From contig NJFT01000029.1 in the NCBI GenBank assembly GCA_002221725.1, forward strand, positions 186,001 through 250,000: a stretch of DNA of 64,000 nt. The letters run 5' to 3'. The translations under genes were made by a program, and so were the position numbers. The DNA comes from Scedosporium boydii. Lineage: Eukaryota; Ascomycota; Sordariomycetes; Microascales; Microascaceae. Under the pieces are notes generated by a model, which saw only the letters and a program-made list of their open reading frames with translations, was not told where the DNA came from and searched no databases. Positions 22,121-32,344 of this stretch are shown one piece after another; the stretch's first letter is position 1, and each line of letters begins with the position of its first letter.

Positions 22121-23959
22121 ATGTTTTGCCACTCGTCGGATGCGGGACAGCCTCGCCGGCGGTTATCAAGGCATGGGCACAGCATTTCTAAATTTCCCAG
22201 CCTTGGGCCAAGTCCCGGTGACAATCCGCTCTACGATCATCTCGGAATGGAAGGTGAACTAGCCATTTCTTTTCACATGGCCCCTCGGGTTCCGGATGAG
22301 TCTGTGCCCTCGCGCCAGGAGATTTATGAGCTGGGTGCCAAGTCACCTGTTTCGCATCCGCTGCTCTTTGCAAAATTTAAAGGCGACGAAAGCGAAAATT
22401 ATGCCTTGTGCCTGCAGTGTTAGTAGAATTATGCCCGCCCCCCCCCCTTTCTTTCTGTCCTCATCTAGTTCAGGTTGTAGAGAGGTAACGATATGGCTGT
22501 AGCGTTGGACGCTATTGCGATTTGCATCAGGGTGCCGCAATCTTCTGAGTCCGCTTTCCGCATAAAGATCATGATAGGGAACGTGAATGTGGCCACCCTC
22601 AATGGCTCTAGTCTCTGCGAAGGCCGGGAATATTTCATCGTTTCAGGGAATGGAAAGACATGTCAGTGGGTAGATGGGGTGTTCAGTCAGTGGGCAGATG
22701 TGGTGCGCCATGGCCATGAACGTACCATACGTGTGGTGAGACAATTTGTGGCTCTTGTGCCTGGGACCGGGTGGGTAGGAACTTTGTATAATGCAGATAT
22801 GGCCATGGAAACTTCTAACATCCTCCAGACACTCCGTTCTCGAACAACTTAACAGAATCCATGACGGTGACGACTTGAAGATCGAAATCACACGTAACGT
22901 TCCCTCCTCGAGCGTGCGAAGCTCTCCACCGCCCATAAAGCTTAGCGCCCCAGGCATCTCTGCGGGTGAATCCCAGGCCGTTGTCGGAGCCCTGGGTGCG
23001 GGAACGGTATTATCACCTCTTAAGGACGACTCTGACGACTCCTTCCGGATTTTTGTACGACATCTCTTCAGAGCCACAATAACACTCTATGTCCATGGCT
23101 CGGATACGGTATCCGACATTCGCGTCACAATACGAAAAGCTTGGGGAATTCCCGAGCGCTTTCAGCACCTCAAATTTGAGGGAAAATCACTTAATCCGTC
23201 AGGTGAGTAATATCCGGATCAACATTCCAACTTATGCAACAGCTAACTGCGGAATAGACCAGCTGAGTGACCACAATATTCGTGCAGTGAGCTCAAGCCT
23301 AACATTGCTACCTTACACCATTACCTTCGTTGGGACCTACTAGATCTTGAGCTAAGTTTAATCAATCATAGGACAGCAGGCTTGACCTTATCATGATTGG
23401 ATGGAAGGCTGGACTACTTGCGATAGGAGGTGCATTTGACGCAATCAAATATGATATAACTGCCCCTCCTCATCGACCCCACGAATTCAAGAGTCTGGCA
23501 GTTGGTCCAGGCGGACTCGTTTACGAGGACCTCGAGCCCGACTCGGGTCAACAGACCTGGGCCAGCACACCAATCCGGACAGTGACGGTTCGTCTTGTGG
23601 ATGCTAAAAGCTTCAGGGCGCTCACGAGTCTGGAACCACCTGAACGGCCGCCCGCACCAATGAAGGGAGAGAGAATGGTAGGTATCGGGTGGAACAACGG
23701 GACTGACGACGGGGGTCTCATGTCCATCAGTCACCATCAAGATCTTTACCCAAGCCACTTTAAATTCACTTGGGTACCGGCTTTGAACCGGCCAATGTTC
23801 CCACCTAGGGACCGACGGAACGGTGGACAAGATATCGCGCGCGCTGGTCATTGGTTTTCAGTCCTCATACCATGGGAAGAGGCCAGGAAAGAGAAATGGG
23901 ACACGGATGCGGACAGCGATCAGTCTTTGATTTCGAAAAACAGAGAAGAACTGAAATAA
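22121..23959 (+). CDS. Protein with internal ubiquitin-like domain (five exons)
   Basis: Exons 22121..22418, 22503..22770, 22829..23202, 23258..23286 and 23372..23959 join in phase to 518 residues. All introns have GT-AG ends and most show CTAAC-like branch points. The N-terminal part reads LDAIAICIRVPQSSESAFRI, VNVATLNGSSL, CQWVDG, and VVRQFVALVPGTG, a fold often placed before ubiquitin-like domains in fungal proteins. The ubiquitin-like segment (about 255-320) reads FRIFVRHLFRATITLYVHGS, DTVSDIRVTIRKAWGIP, QHLKFEGKSLNPS, then LSDHNI and SRLDLIM across two introns. No C-terminal GG follows, so it is not a conjugated modifier. The C-terminal 180 residues (WNNGTDDGGLMSIS, FKFTWVPALNRP) are unrecognised. 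The splice junction at 22418/22503 is the least certain. Confidence 0.75.
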
Positions 23960-24856
23960 ATTTCAGGGCATATAAGACAGTTGACGGTACCTCTGTCTAT
24001 GGGTGGTCGACAATTGAGTGAGGAAGGGAGTTTAATCTTACACTCTAACCCCGACTGGAGACAGACTTGATCATTGAGGACGATTAACATAGAATAGGGG
24101 GACGATAAATAGGAATCCCGCCAGCGTTAGAATCGCAACAGAATGCCCGGCCGTTCTTGTCCTCAACGACCTCGCCTACTGTGTAGCCGTAGTGCTTTGC
24201 ATTCTGGATGAAGCAGGGAGCGCGGTACCCATCAAGGGTCTATATTATCATAGATACTGGTATTTCCTCGCGCGGTGGGCTCCGCAGTTTCGGTAGCTCG
24301 CGCCGCGAATGCAAACCGAACCAAAGATACAGAGTGGATCACTTGTGTGTGCTTATGCGCTTGTCGCGCTTCCGACAGAACTCGAGTGGCCCTGTCCTTG
24401 TCTCGACCATGGATCGTTAGACCACTGAACACGTTGTTCTATATTGATTCTTCGCTGTCCTGTCGGCCCGAGCCGCAATAGCCCGCCTCGCTATGGTTGA
24501 CCGGAGTGCCTAAGCGAGCTGGTACTTCTAAATACCTAGCCGTATGCCCATATTCTCATGAGTTCTTAACGGGAGCTCCACGGAAAGAGACTCGAAATGC
24601 AATGTTTTCTCGTATATTTCTCGTATGCAGGGCTGGAACCAACCAGTAGATGCGGAGATGGCACATTCTCACCCCACCCTTCCCGTTATCCTTCGAGAGC
24701 CTGGCTCAGTGATTCGGACGTTCCGCCCCTCGCCAGCATCAAGTTTACATTTCAAGTTCCTCAAGAAATTGTAAAGCTTTCGTCGACCTAACATTACAAA
24801 CACTCCATCCTAACCGCCAGAATAGCACGAGCCGGGTTTCCCTCTCTCAAGCCAAC
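23960..24856. other. Intergenic with one possible gene fragment
   Basis: No plus-strand gene is seen. A minus-strand fragment at 24084-24246 is listed separately. The rest holds the promoter side of the second HET gene. Confidence 0.4.
24084..24246 (-). pseudogene. Possible exon of a small Cys-containing secreted protein
   Basis: A 54-codon open stretch ends in TAA. It begins right after a TAG that could be a 3' splice site, and it reads GYRAPCFIQNAKHYGYTVGE followed by a segment with AFCCDSNAGG and a final Cys. The upstream frame on the same strand ends a few bases away in another phase, so either an intron or an indel separates them. Four cysteines and the length suit a small secreted protein, but no signal peptide can be joined with confidence. 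Confidence 0.25.
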
Positions 24857-27149
24857 ATGAGGTGTAGCTTTTGTCAAGGGCTTACAATAGCTTTTGTCAA
24901 GGGCTTACAATCAAAGGCCTCATTGAAAACGCATATACCGAATTCGCGACAAAATTCCCCAAAAGGGCATTCTACCTGCACTACCCCTCCGTGGATGATC
25001 CCGAGGAGTCCGCTCAACTTGGCTGCGATTTCTGCTCCCTTCTAGTTAAGGCTCTAGCAACCCGGTCCTACCGGTTAACTCTCTGGAACGCAGATGAGAC
25101 TTTTGCTGTGGAGTCGGGGCCGAAAACGGTGTTGGAAATCGCACGCTATCATGGTGATCAGTCTGACATCCTGATATGCATTAGTACGCAGCACGTCGGG
25201 ACCGGGTCGCCTCTCTCCGAAGTTGAAATGCTTGACTTGCTCCTAGTTCACGTCGGAAGTATAAACGATCTGGAACTTCCGCAGCAAGCGACTCCAGTTT
25301 ATATACGGATTCTGTTCTATCCCCCCTTCCGACAATCAAGCTTCTCCTCACAGCACCACGAGGTAAGTTAGATTGATATTCTCTATCGGATCCTGTCCCG
25401 AAGTTCAGGATTCATTGAATTTTGATAGAGAAACCGGTATATGTCGACGGCATCCGCGTCGGCCGTCGCATGCTCGACTTCGATCTTTCATCCAAAGCCA
25501 ACTTCTCTATTGCCAGAGACTGGATTTCTCAGCGCTGCAGAGAGCATCACTTAGCATGTGGTCCCATCGATGACGACTCTCCGCTGCCCACTAGGGTGGT
25601 CGACGTCGGAGATGCGACGAGGCCAGACCACATCAATCTTTTTGTCTCTGATGCTACAAGAGCGAAGTTCTTAGCTCTGAGCCATTGCTGGGGCGGTGCC
25701 ATTTCGGCTACTTTAACATTGGGCAACTTGAAGGACTTTTGTGTAGCCATACGCCACGAAGACCTGCCGCGCAATTTCCAAGACGCTATTGAACTCACAC
25801 GACAGCTTGGAATCAGATACCTGTGGATCGACTCCCTGTGTATCATCCAGGACTCTCGCGAGGACTGGGCACGAGAGTTGAGTAAAATGGCAGCAGTCTA
25901 CCAGAACGCCTTCATCACCATCTGTGCCCTCTCTTCCCCGGGAAGTGGGCATGGGATCTTCGGTCGCCATTCCTCGGATCGACAAGATGGAGTGGGATTA
26001 CCGGCCTTAACACACTCTAGTGTCACCGTACACTTACTCCCTAGACAAGAGGAAGAGGACTTAAAATCCTCAGTGAATCCGCCCCACCGAACCGCCGCCC
26101 CTGGTGCCCCCGGGAGTCCGTTCTTTCCCGCAGAGTCCTCTGCTACGGCAAGAGACAGATATATTGGGGTGCCGCCAAGGACTTAAAGCTGCTGACGAAC
26201 TGCCCGGCCCGGAGAACGTCCCGGTGCGTGGCTTCGGGCACCAGTTTTTGGGTAACAGGCTGGACGTACAGCCAGGAGACAAAGTACCGTTTCAGGGTCA
26301 GCGTTTGCACGACCTTATGTCCAAACACTACCGAATCGTGCAAGACGTTTCGGCCCGAGGCCTCACCTACGATTCCGACAAGCTACCCGCCTTTCAGGTA
26401 TTGCGGAGCACCTTCATACACTCATTGGCGGGGATTATGTGGCAGGGATATGGACCGCAGATTTCCACTGGGGCATAGTCTGGTCTGCGGTAGCCGGAGG
26501 AAGCGCCAAACATGTCGAGGAATACAGAGCACCATCTTGGTCATGGGTGGCTACGAATGAGCGGGTCTGGGTACGGCGTGACTCGAATGAAATTGAAGCG
26601 ACAAAGCCGGTCCCGGACGATAATCACCTCCAGCTTTTGGAATATGACGTAGAGCTGAAGGATATCCAGAATCCCTACGGCGAAGTTACCCCAGGACGCC
26701 GGGGCCAGACGGCAAAGCTTTTGCGCATCCACGGCCCTGAGATCGAGAGTGTGGCGGATGTTGACTGCCCGGGGTCCGTTTGCTTCGACGCGCCGGAAAT
26801 GGCTGGTGGGAGGACAGGGACGAACCTCTTTATGTCAAATGCGATAGGTGGAGATGGCAGCCGTATGTTTCTCGCAACCAGTTACAAGCCCGGTTTCAAG
26901 AAGAGAAGGGACGTTGTTCCCCCTGGAATGAAGGAGTATACGGTCCTCATGGTGAGGAAGGTCCGGTTTGGATCCCAGTTATTAGATGAGGATGACGTGA
27001 AATCGGCCGCGCAATGTTTGGTCCTGGAAGAACTTCCTAGTCTGGGAGCCGGTGTTTACCAACGAGTCGGCTTCTTAGAAACTTGGGATATGCCCGTCGC
27101 AGACACGACACCCGCGACCTGGGAAGCTCACACACTTGAGATAGTTTGA
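24857..27149 (+). pseudogene. HET domain gene with a 23-bp duplication at the start and three frameshifts
   Basis: The ATG at 24857 is followed by a perfect 23-bp tandem duplication (24866-24888 and 24889-24911) that throws it out of frame with the rest. Without the second copy the text would read MRCSFCQGLTIKGLIENAY. An intron 25363..25430 is in phase. The HET core is clear: KFLALSHCWGG, IRYLWIDSLCIIQDSREDWA, and MAAVYQNAFITI. Then three single-base breaks follow: near 26083-26092 before WCPRESVLSRRVLCYG; near 26166-26170 where YWGAA should continue as WECR; and near 26391-26400 before GIAEHLHTLIGGDYVAGIW. The last frame holds YRAPSWSW and ends at 27149. No introns explain these shifts. It is most likely a dead copy of a non-self recognition gene. 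Confidence 0.8.
24866..24911 (+). repeat. Perfect 23-bp tandem duplication
   Basis: Two identical adjacent copies, 24866-24888 and 24889-24911, inside the first codons of the HET gene. The 23-bp unit is not a multiple of three and therefore shifts the frame. Confidence 0.97.
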
Positions 27150-27599
27150 CGTCTGGGGTCTCACTGTCATGGGCTTCGAAAATCTTATCAGCATATACGA
27201 AAGTAGTCTCGTCATCCAAGTCAAATACGATTATGCGCATGCATACCTAAATCCTCAGATAGGCGATAGTAGCAGCTTCTATATGTCCCCAACCTGATCA
27301 GCAGGAGTGATCCTTTCCTCCTTCAATCTAACACCATTAATCTTAGCCTAAGTAGTGATGATCCCGGTGGGCATGGTTACCGAAAGGACGAGGGTTTTGT
27401 ACCGTACGATGTCTATATCCTATTTTGGTGGCCAAACTAGAGCAATTTGTCCTGCCACCGGCCACTCAAGTTTATTCTCTTCATTATTTACTAGGACAGG
27501 CGCTCCCGGCTTCAGCGGTACAGTCGCGGGTAGAGACGGTGCCCCAGTTCTGACAGCCGTCAATAATCACAATGCATCACATGTAGTAGCAGTCCAAAG
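27150..27599. other. Intergenic, no gene seen
   Basis: 3' flanks of the HET gene and of the minus-strand hypothetical frame. Confidence 0.4.
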
Positions 27600-27954
27600 T
27601 CATTTGATGGTTAGAAATGATAATGTGTATTCACTATCTACATTGCCCTGTGGAGACTGTCCAGTGTTATCCATTATACTGCCCTGGTCAGTCATGGTGT
27701 TAAGCAGTTCCGTCAAAAGTTGGTCGAAGCGCTCGTCGATGTAGTCATTGATGATTTCGGCCTGTGCGTCGGAGAGAGTGTCTCCCCTGGCCGCCAACTC
27801 ATCGAATCGCTCGCTGACTCGCTGGATCGCCTTGGCCAGCAAGTCATGGTCGTTGTTTGCTCGCTTTGTCGGGCGTGGTGCAAGGACTGCTGAGCGCAGT
27901 GGCTATATAAGGCTACTTACGATCAAGTGCCGCTGCCTGCGACACTTGGAGCAT
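27600..27954 (-). CDS. Hypothetical short protein, doubtful
   Basis: A helical frame on the minus strand (27600..27886) reads IQRVSERFDELAARGDTLS and NDYIDERFDQLLTELL, with the look of a coiled-coil or helical bundle. An upstream ATG at 27954 with a short exon to 27921 would join it in phase through a GTAAGT..CAG intron, giving MLQVSQAAALD at the start. But that intron would be only 34 bp, shorter than any other here. No in-frame ATG opens the longer exon. The family is unknown; it may be a gene remnant. Confidence 0.3.
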
Positions 27955-28049
27955 CTTTTTGCTGTCATTTAGCTTAACCGTAAGTTACATCGATGTAATA
28001 ATAAAACCGACCTCTTGCTCGCCTCCCTCTCATTTCTCTCACCCCTGTT

Positions 28050-28916
28050 CTACCAATCCTCATCCTCGTCGTCTTCCCACACCTCCGTTTTCATACGCTT
28101 TCGGGGATGTAGAGGGCTCGCCATATAGTCGCGGCCGCCGCATAATTCCCTTAGTTCTAACCCCGAGATATCTTCAGTGCGGACGATTCCGTCGGATCCA
28201 AGTCGTCGTACCACACGACGCTGACCCACAGTGATAAAATCTTTGCCGAATTGCAAGATCACCCAAGCGAATCTAGTAAAATGTGTCTCTCGCATGGTGG
28301 CACAGATATGTTGTACAGGGAGGTTGTGATAAAGGGTCTCAAACTCGGCGTTGGGATACTGTCCGAGGTAGTGTACCACAAAAAGTTTGACGCCCAGGCC
28401 CTCCCCCCTGAGGATTCGGTAGCCTCTTTGGAACGATAACAAAATCGCGATTGTCGTAGCATCTATGGATGTCGATTCGCAGGTTCATCCTGTTTCCCTC
28501 GAGGTGCAGATGGGAGTGACGTTTCATTTCCATTTTCTGATACCATCCGTGCTCGTCCTCGGGGACCGCGTACGCCTTCTTGGGGCCATAGTTATGATTG
28601 GTAACTTCACATCGCTCGCCGTCGGGGCTGAGGGGACTCTGAATAACCGAGGACCAGAACACCGGCATCCTGCCGCGGGGGAATTCCCACTCACGGAAAC
28701 ACGGCACAATCGGGTACTTAAATGTGCCTGCTTAATGTGCGTCAGCAAACGAAAAGGTTAATCCAAATAAATGCAGTCATAGCTCGGGTCAGGAATCAAG
28801 ACTGTACCATCATCGTTAAGCACTGGGTCTCCGTCGCCCCGTTCGCTGGCACACGACACAGATTCGCTACCACGCCTCGACGTCCCTCGTACGTGTTGGC
28901 CATCAAGCGACCCCCC
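28050..28916 (-). pseudogene. Fungal HNH-endonuclease-family gene with a frameshift
   Basis: On the minus strand an exon ending at 28808 joins exon start 28727 through an 80-bp GTACAG..CTGAC..GCAG intron and reads DPVLNDDGTFKYPIVPCFRE. The text goes on with CEVTNHNYGPKKAYAVPEDE, GWYQKMEMKRHSH, and NLRIDIHRCYDNRDFVIVPK. This is the order seen in the HNH-domain proteins that are abundant in filamentous fungi, with the Cys/His residues partly degenerate. Near 28420-28430 the frame breaks; the continuation GYRILRGEGLGVKLFVVHYL lies in another phase and runs to a TAG at 28050 after an acidic DDEDEDW end. The 5' start is not found: the upstream exon is open only back to a TGA at 28917, so the listed end is approximate. 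Function of these proteins is unknown. Confidence 0.6.
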
Positions 28917-30155
28917 TCAGCCATTCCAGGGTGATCAGATGGGCGTAGTGTCCATACCCATCATGTTCTCGTCCAAGAACCAACATCAACAAAACAGTAT
29001 TCGTCTCTGGTGAGGATTATCTCTTGGGCAACGTGGACCGGTTGCTCTCCTCTCTTATCAACGCAGAGTCAGCCGTTGCCAAGGCTTCCAGTGACAATCT
29101 GGGAGGCTGTCAGTGTGGTGTCGTGGGTGGTGTACTCCTTTCAGCGCCCCAAGACCGGTAGGATCAACACTGGGTAGAAAAAAACAGAAGGCTCCATCCG
29201 GCCGGGTAATCGGGGTGGAGGAAGTCGACGATCTCTTGGTATGTAGGAAGGAGGAGAAGTGGACGTGGCGGGATTCCTGACAAGATAAAGCCAAGATGAA
29301 CTCCCGTCTTTGTCAGCCTGAAATAAAGAGAGGTGCTCTTTCCTTGATATATGCATGTGTGCCTCTGTATAGCTCCTTCTGTCTATGTAGAATCTACACC
29401 CTGGCATGTGTGAGAATGTAGACGATATTCAGGGAAGTAGGGAGTCCGAGATGGACTTCCCCAACTTCAGTGCCCATTTTCTTGTCTTCTTTTTCTTCTT
29501 CACAAGGTTTGCCCCTTTCTTCTGATAGCTTTTCTTTTAACTGATACTGGGTTTGAAAGCTGTTTGAAAGTGCCTCTTGTTAGATTGAGCCCGCTATTAC
29601 GCCAAAAATGAGCGACATGCCACTCTTTAGTGGATGTCCAAAATTAGAGCTACTGAAATCTGATGTCTCTTTTATTCCAACACCTCTCCACTGAGGTAGT
29701 TATGCTTGCTTGGCTTGGCTTGGTTCTGGGGATTGAGGGGGCAAGATTCATTGGCAGGCCTTGGTCTTCTACAATGGGCGACGTATAGAAGGTAGGAAAA
29801 TTTTAATGGCAGAATAAATTCGAGTTTATTTCATCTGTCAGCTCAATCGAGAATCTTGAACTCTGAACTCTTCCATTATCCTCGGTTTTTGATCGACATT
29901 GTTGGCGACTTTCACGATGTCTTGCTGAGTCATCGGGCATTGATTCAGTTCTCGGTAAAACCTTTTCCCGTCACCGCCAAAATTCGCCAAGTTCCAGGCT
30001 CCACGCATCTCGAGCCCAGCATCGATCCCCCCCACCTCCAGCTCAGCGCGTGAAGACATTGACCTCGCAATCCCTTCCGATCGCCCCGACAATCTCTCCC
30101 TGTCCGATTATCGCCTCCAATTACCGTCCCCCAACTCGATACATAGCCCGCCACA
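28917..30155. other. Intergenic, no gene seen
   Basis: Short unconvincing frames only. The right end is the promoter and 5' leader of the Sm E gene. Confidence 0.45.
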
Positions 30156-30996
30156 ATGACTGGTCGCGGTGGCGGCGGCGGACGCCGTGTCCTTCTCCCT
30201 CCGATGTGAGCTCCAACCCACCCACATGCTCGATCGCGATCGCGATCGCGATCGCGATGGAGCTTGAGTCCGGTCTTAAGAGTAGAGTAGAGTGCTGACG
30301 TTTTGCAGTAACATGATTTTCAAGTTGCTTCAGACAGTGAGTCCCTCGATTGCCTTCCTACGGACCGATCTTGAACGCGAGCGGGGCTTGGGGAATGGAT
30401 GTTTCGGCGGCCAGCGGGATTAGGTTAAATGCGCACCTCCCCGCCGAGCATTATACGATCGAAACCTTGTGGAGCGGTGACCTAAGCGGTGCACGGCGTA
30501 GGAAGTCATAGACTCTCTTGTGCCCTTGAGGCTTAGCCACACTCCGATCGGCGGTCGGCGCTGCATGTTTCCTCGAGCCCCCCTACAGACATTCAGATTG
30601 CGCATCACCTACGGGATATTTCCGAGAGAACGTTGCTGACCATTAGCAGAACGCGACAGTAAGCGTGTGGCTCTACGAGCAGCTCTCCATCAGGATCGAA
30701 GGAAAGATTAGGGTAAGGCCTCCTTGCTGCAACGTCAGCTGACGAGGTGTTTCTAACTGTTATGTGGCGAACAGGGATTCGACGAGTTCATGAACCTGGT
30801 TATCGATGACGCCGTCGAGGTGAAGCAGATTACGAAGTTGAACGACAAGGAGAGCAGGAGACCACTAGGTATGGTTACATCCAACAATTGAACACCTTCT
30901 CAAGCTTTCAAAGGACTGACTGGTTTTCTTCTCATTTTAGGCCAAATTCTCCTTAAGGGAGACAACGTTTCTCTAATCCAGAGCCTGTCTGGGTGA
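30156..30996 (+). CDS. SME1: Small nuclear ribonucleoprotein E (Sm E)
   Basis: Five exons, 30156..30205, 30309..30336, 30650..30712, 30775..30868 and 30941..30996, join to 96 residues, the family's normal size. After a Gly/Arg-rich start (MTGRGGGGGRRVLLPP) comes INMIFKLLQT. The Sm1 motif follows as VSVWLYEQLSIRIEGKIRGF and DEFMNLVIDDAVEV. The Sm2 motif reads GQILLKGDNVSLIQSLSG at the very C-terminus. Sm E is one of seven proteins forming the ring on U1, U2, U4 and U5 snRNAs, needed for pre-mRNA splicing in the nucleus. The second intron is unusually long (313 bp) and ends in TTAGCAG; using the second AG gives the right length between LLQT and VWLYEQ. Confidence 0.95.
30231..30258 (+). repeat. 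CGATCG hexamer array inside Sm E intron 1
   Basis: Four tandem CGATCG units plus CGAT. Each unit is its own reverse complement, so the array is fully palindromic. It lies in the first intron of the Sm E gene. Confidence 0.9.
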
Positions 30997-32344
30997 ATCC
31001 GGGGCTGATCCACGATGATAACTTGAAATGCGAGCTTAGGCGGGCGATGGGGACAGTATATGACAAAGGGATGGGCCGCGCATGAAGATACACCTGAGGA
31101 GGAAGGAAAGAATACAGGATAGAGCTTTCTCAGTGCGATACGAGCCCTTGGGAGCCGACTCCGAGCGCCAGAAGACGGGGAACATTGAATGCTTCGGAGA
31201 TGGGTCGCGCCTTTGGAGAGGGGATGAACTTCCCAGGCCCGGTGTTGGGTGGAAGACCCTGTTTTCAAGTACTGAGCTGACACCAATGACGAAAATGTAA
31301 TAATATGGCATTTCGGGAACGAAACCAACGTCGCCAGCTCCTTTGTACTGCGTGCGTACTTCATGTCATCTCTTGTCGATCGATGACTGCGTTTCGCTGG
31401 CCGGTTCCACCCTGCCCTCCCAAACGAAATGGTGCTTCCACGGAATGCCCAATTGGATTGACCGCCGCACCCAAAGCCCATGGCTTGCTGACCCGAGCTC
31501 ACCCAGAAAGAGGACAGAAAGCACAGAGAGTGTGTGCGCCCCGTCACTGATAGTAATATTGCCCAGCAATCCTCACTATGGAACCCAACTTTGCACTGAT
31601 AAATTCCCATTTCCACCCATGACTGGACATCAGCCTTTTCAAGGCTTTTCAAGGGGGGAAGAGGGTACGGTGAAAGGACACGTCGACGTCATACACAGAA
31701 ACAAGGATCTACGGCACTTTGGAGGTCCAGATGGCTTCCTGGTAAATCAACGCGCAGATCCCGCCCTTCGCTCTTTACATCGGCGCCGCCTTCGCCGACG
31801 GAGACGGAGATAACGGGCGACAGAAACGAGATGAACGAGATTAATAAACACGAAGCCGTCCAAGCACAGCTGCAGCATCCCCCTCTTTTTATCCCGAGAT
31901 GCATATAAAGTGGAGATTCGTTCGTTTGTTCGCTGTGACAGGTCCGGTACCTTTGCTACCTTTTGCCACCGGTGAATCTTGTCTGATGATCTCCAAAAGC
32001 TACCGCGCAAGGAACTCCCAGCCCCCATAAACTTGAGGTCGGAAACCTTGTCGGCCGACATGCCCGGTGGATGGGACATGAAGATGGGTGGTGGGGACGG
32101 TGATCCGCTCGTGCATGCAGGGGCGGGAAGATGGACCAATCTTGAAGCTTGGATGGCGATGAGGATTCGGGATGGTGGGTTGATTTTCTGATTATTGATC
32201 ATCAGAAGGCTCCTGCTCGTCGTCGTATTAAACTAGACTCTTTCTCATGAGGGTTTAGTGTCGGAGATTTTTGTAGATTTATTTGGCAAATCGTTGGAAT
32301 CCTCTAATTGTGTTAGCTGGCCGGAGATATTCGCATCATCCAAG
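30997..32344. other. Intergenic, no gene seen
   Basis: A 250-codon minus-strand frame here starts from a non-ATG codon and has no protein-like composition. No gene is called. Confidence 0.45.

Noticed and set aside
30900..31652. 250-codon minus-strand frame
   Set aside because: Begins at a non-ATG codon, overlaps the Sm E 3' exon, and has no protein-like pattern.
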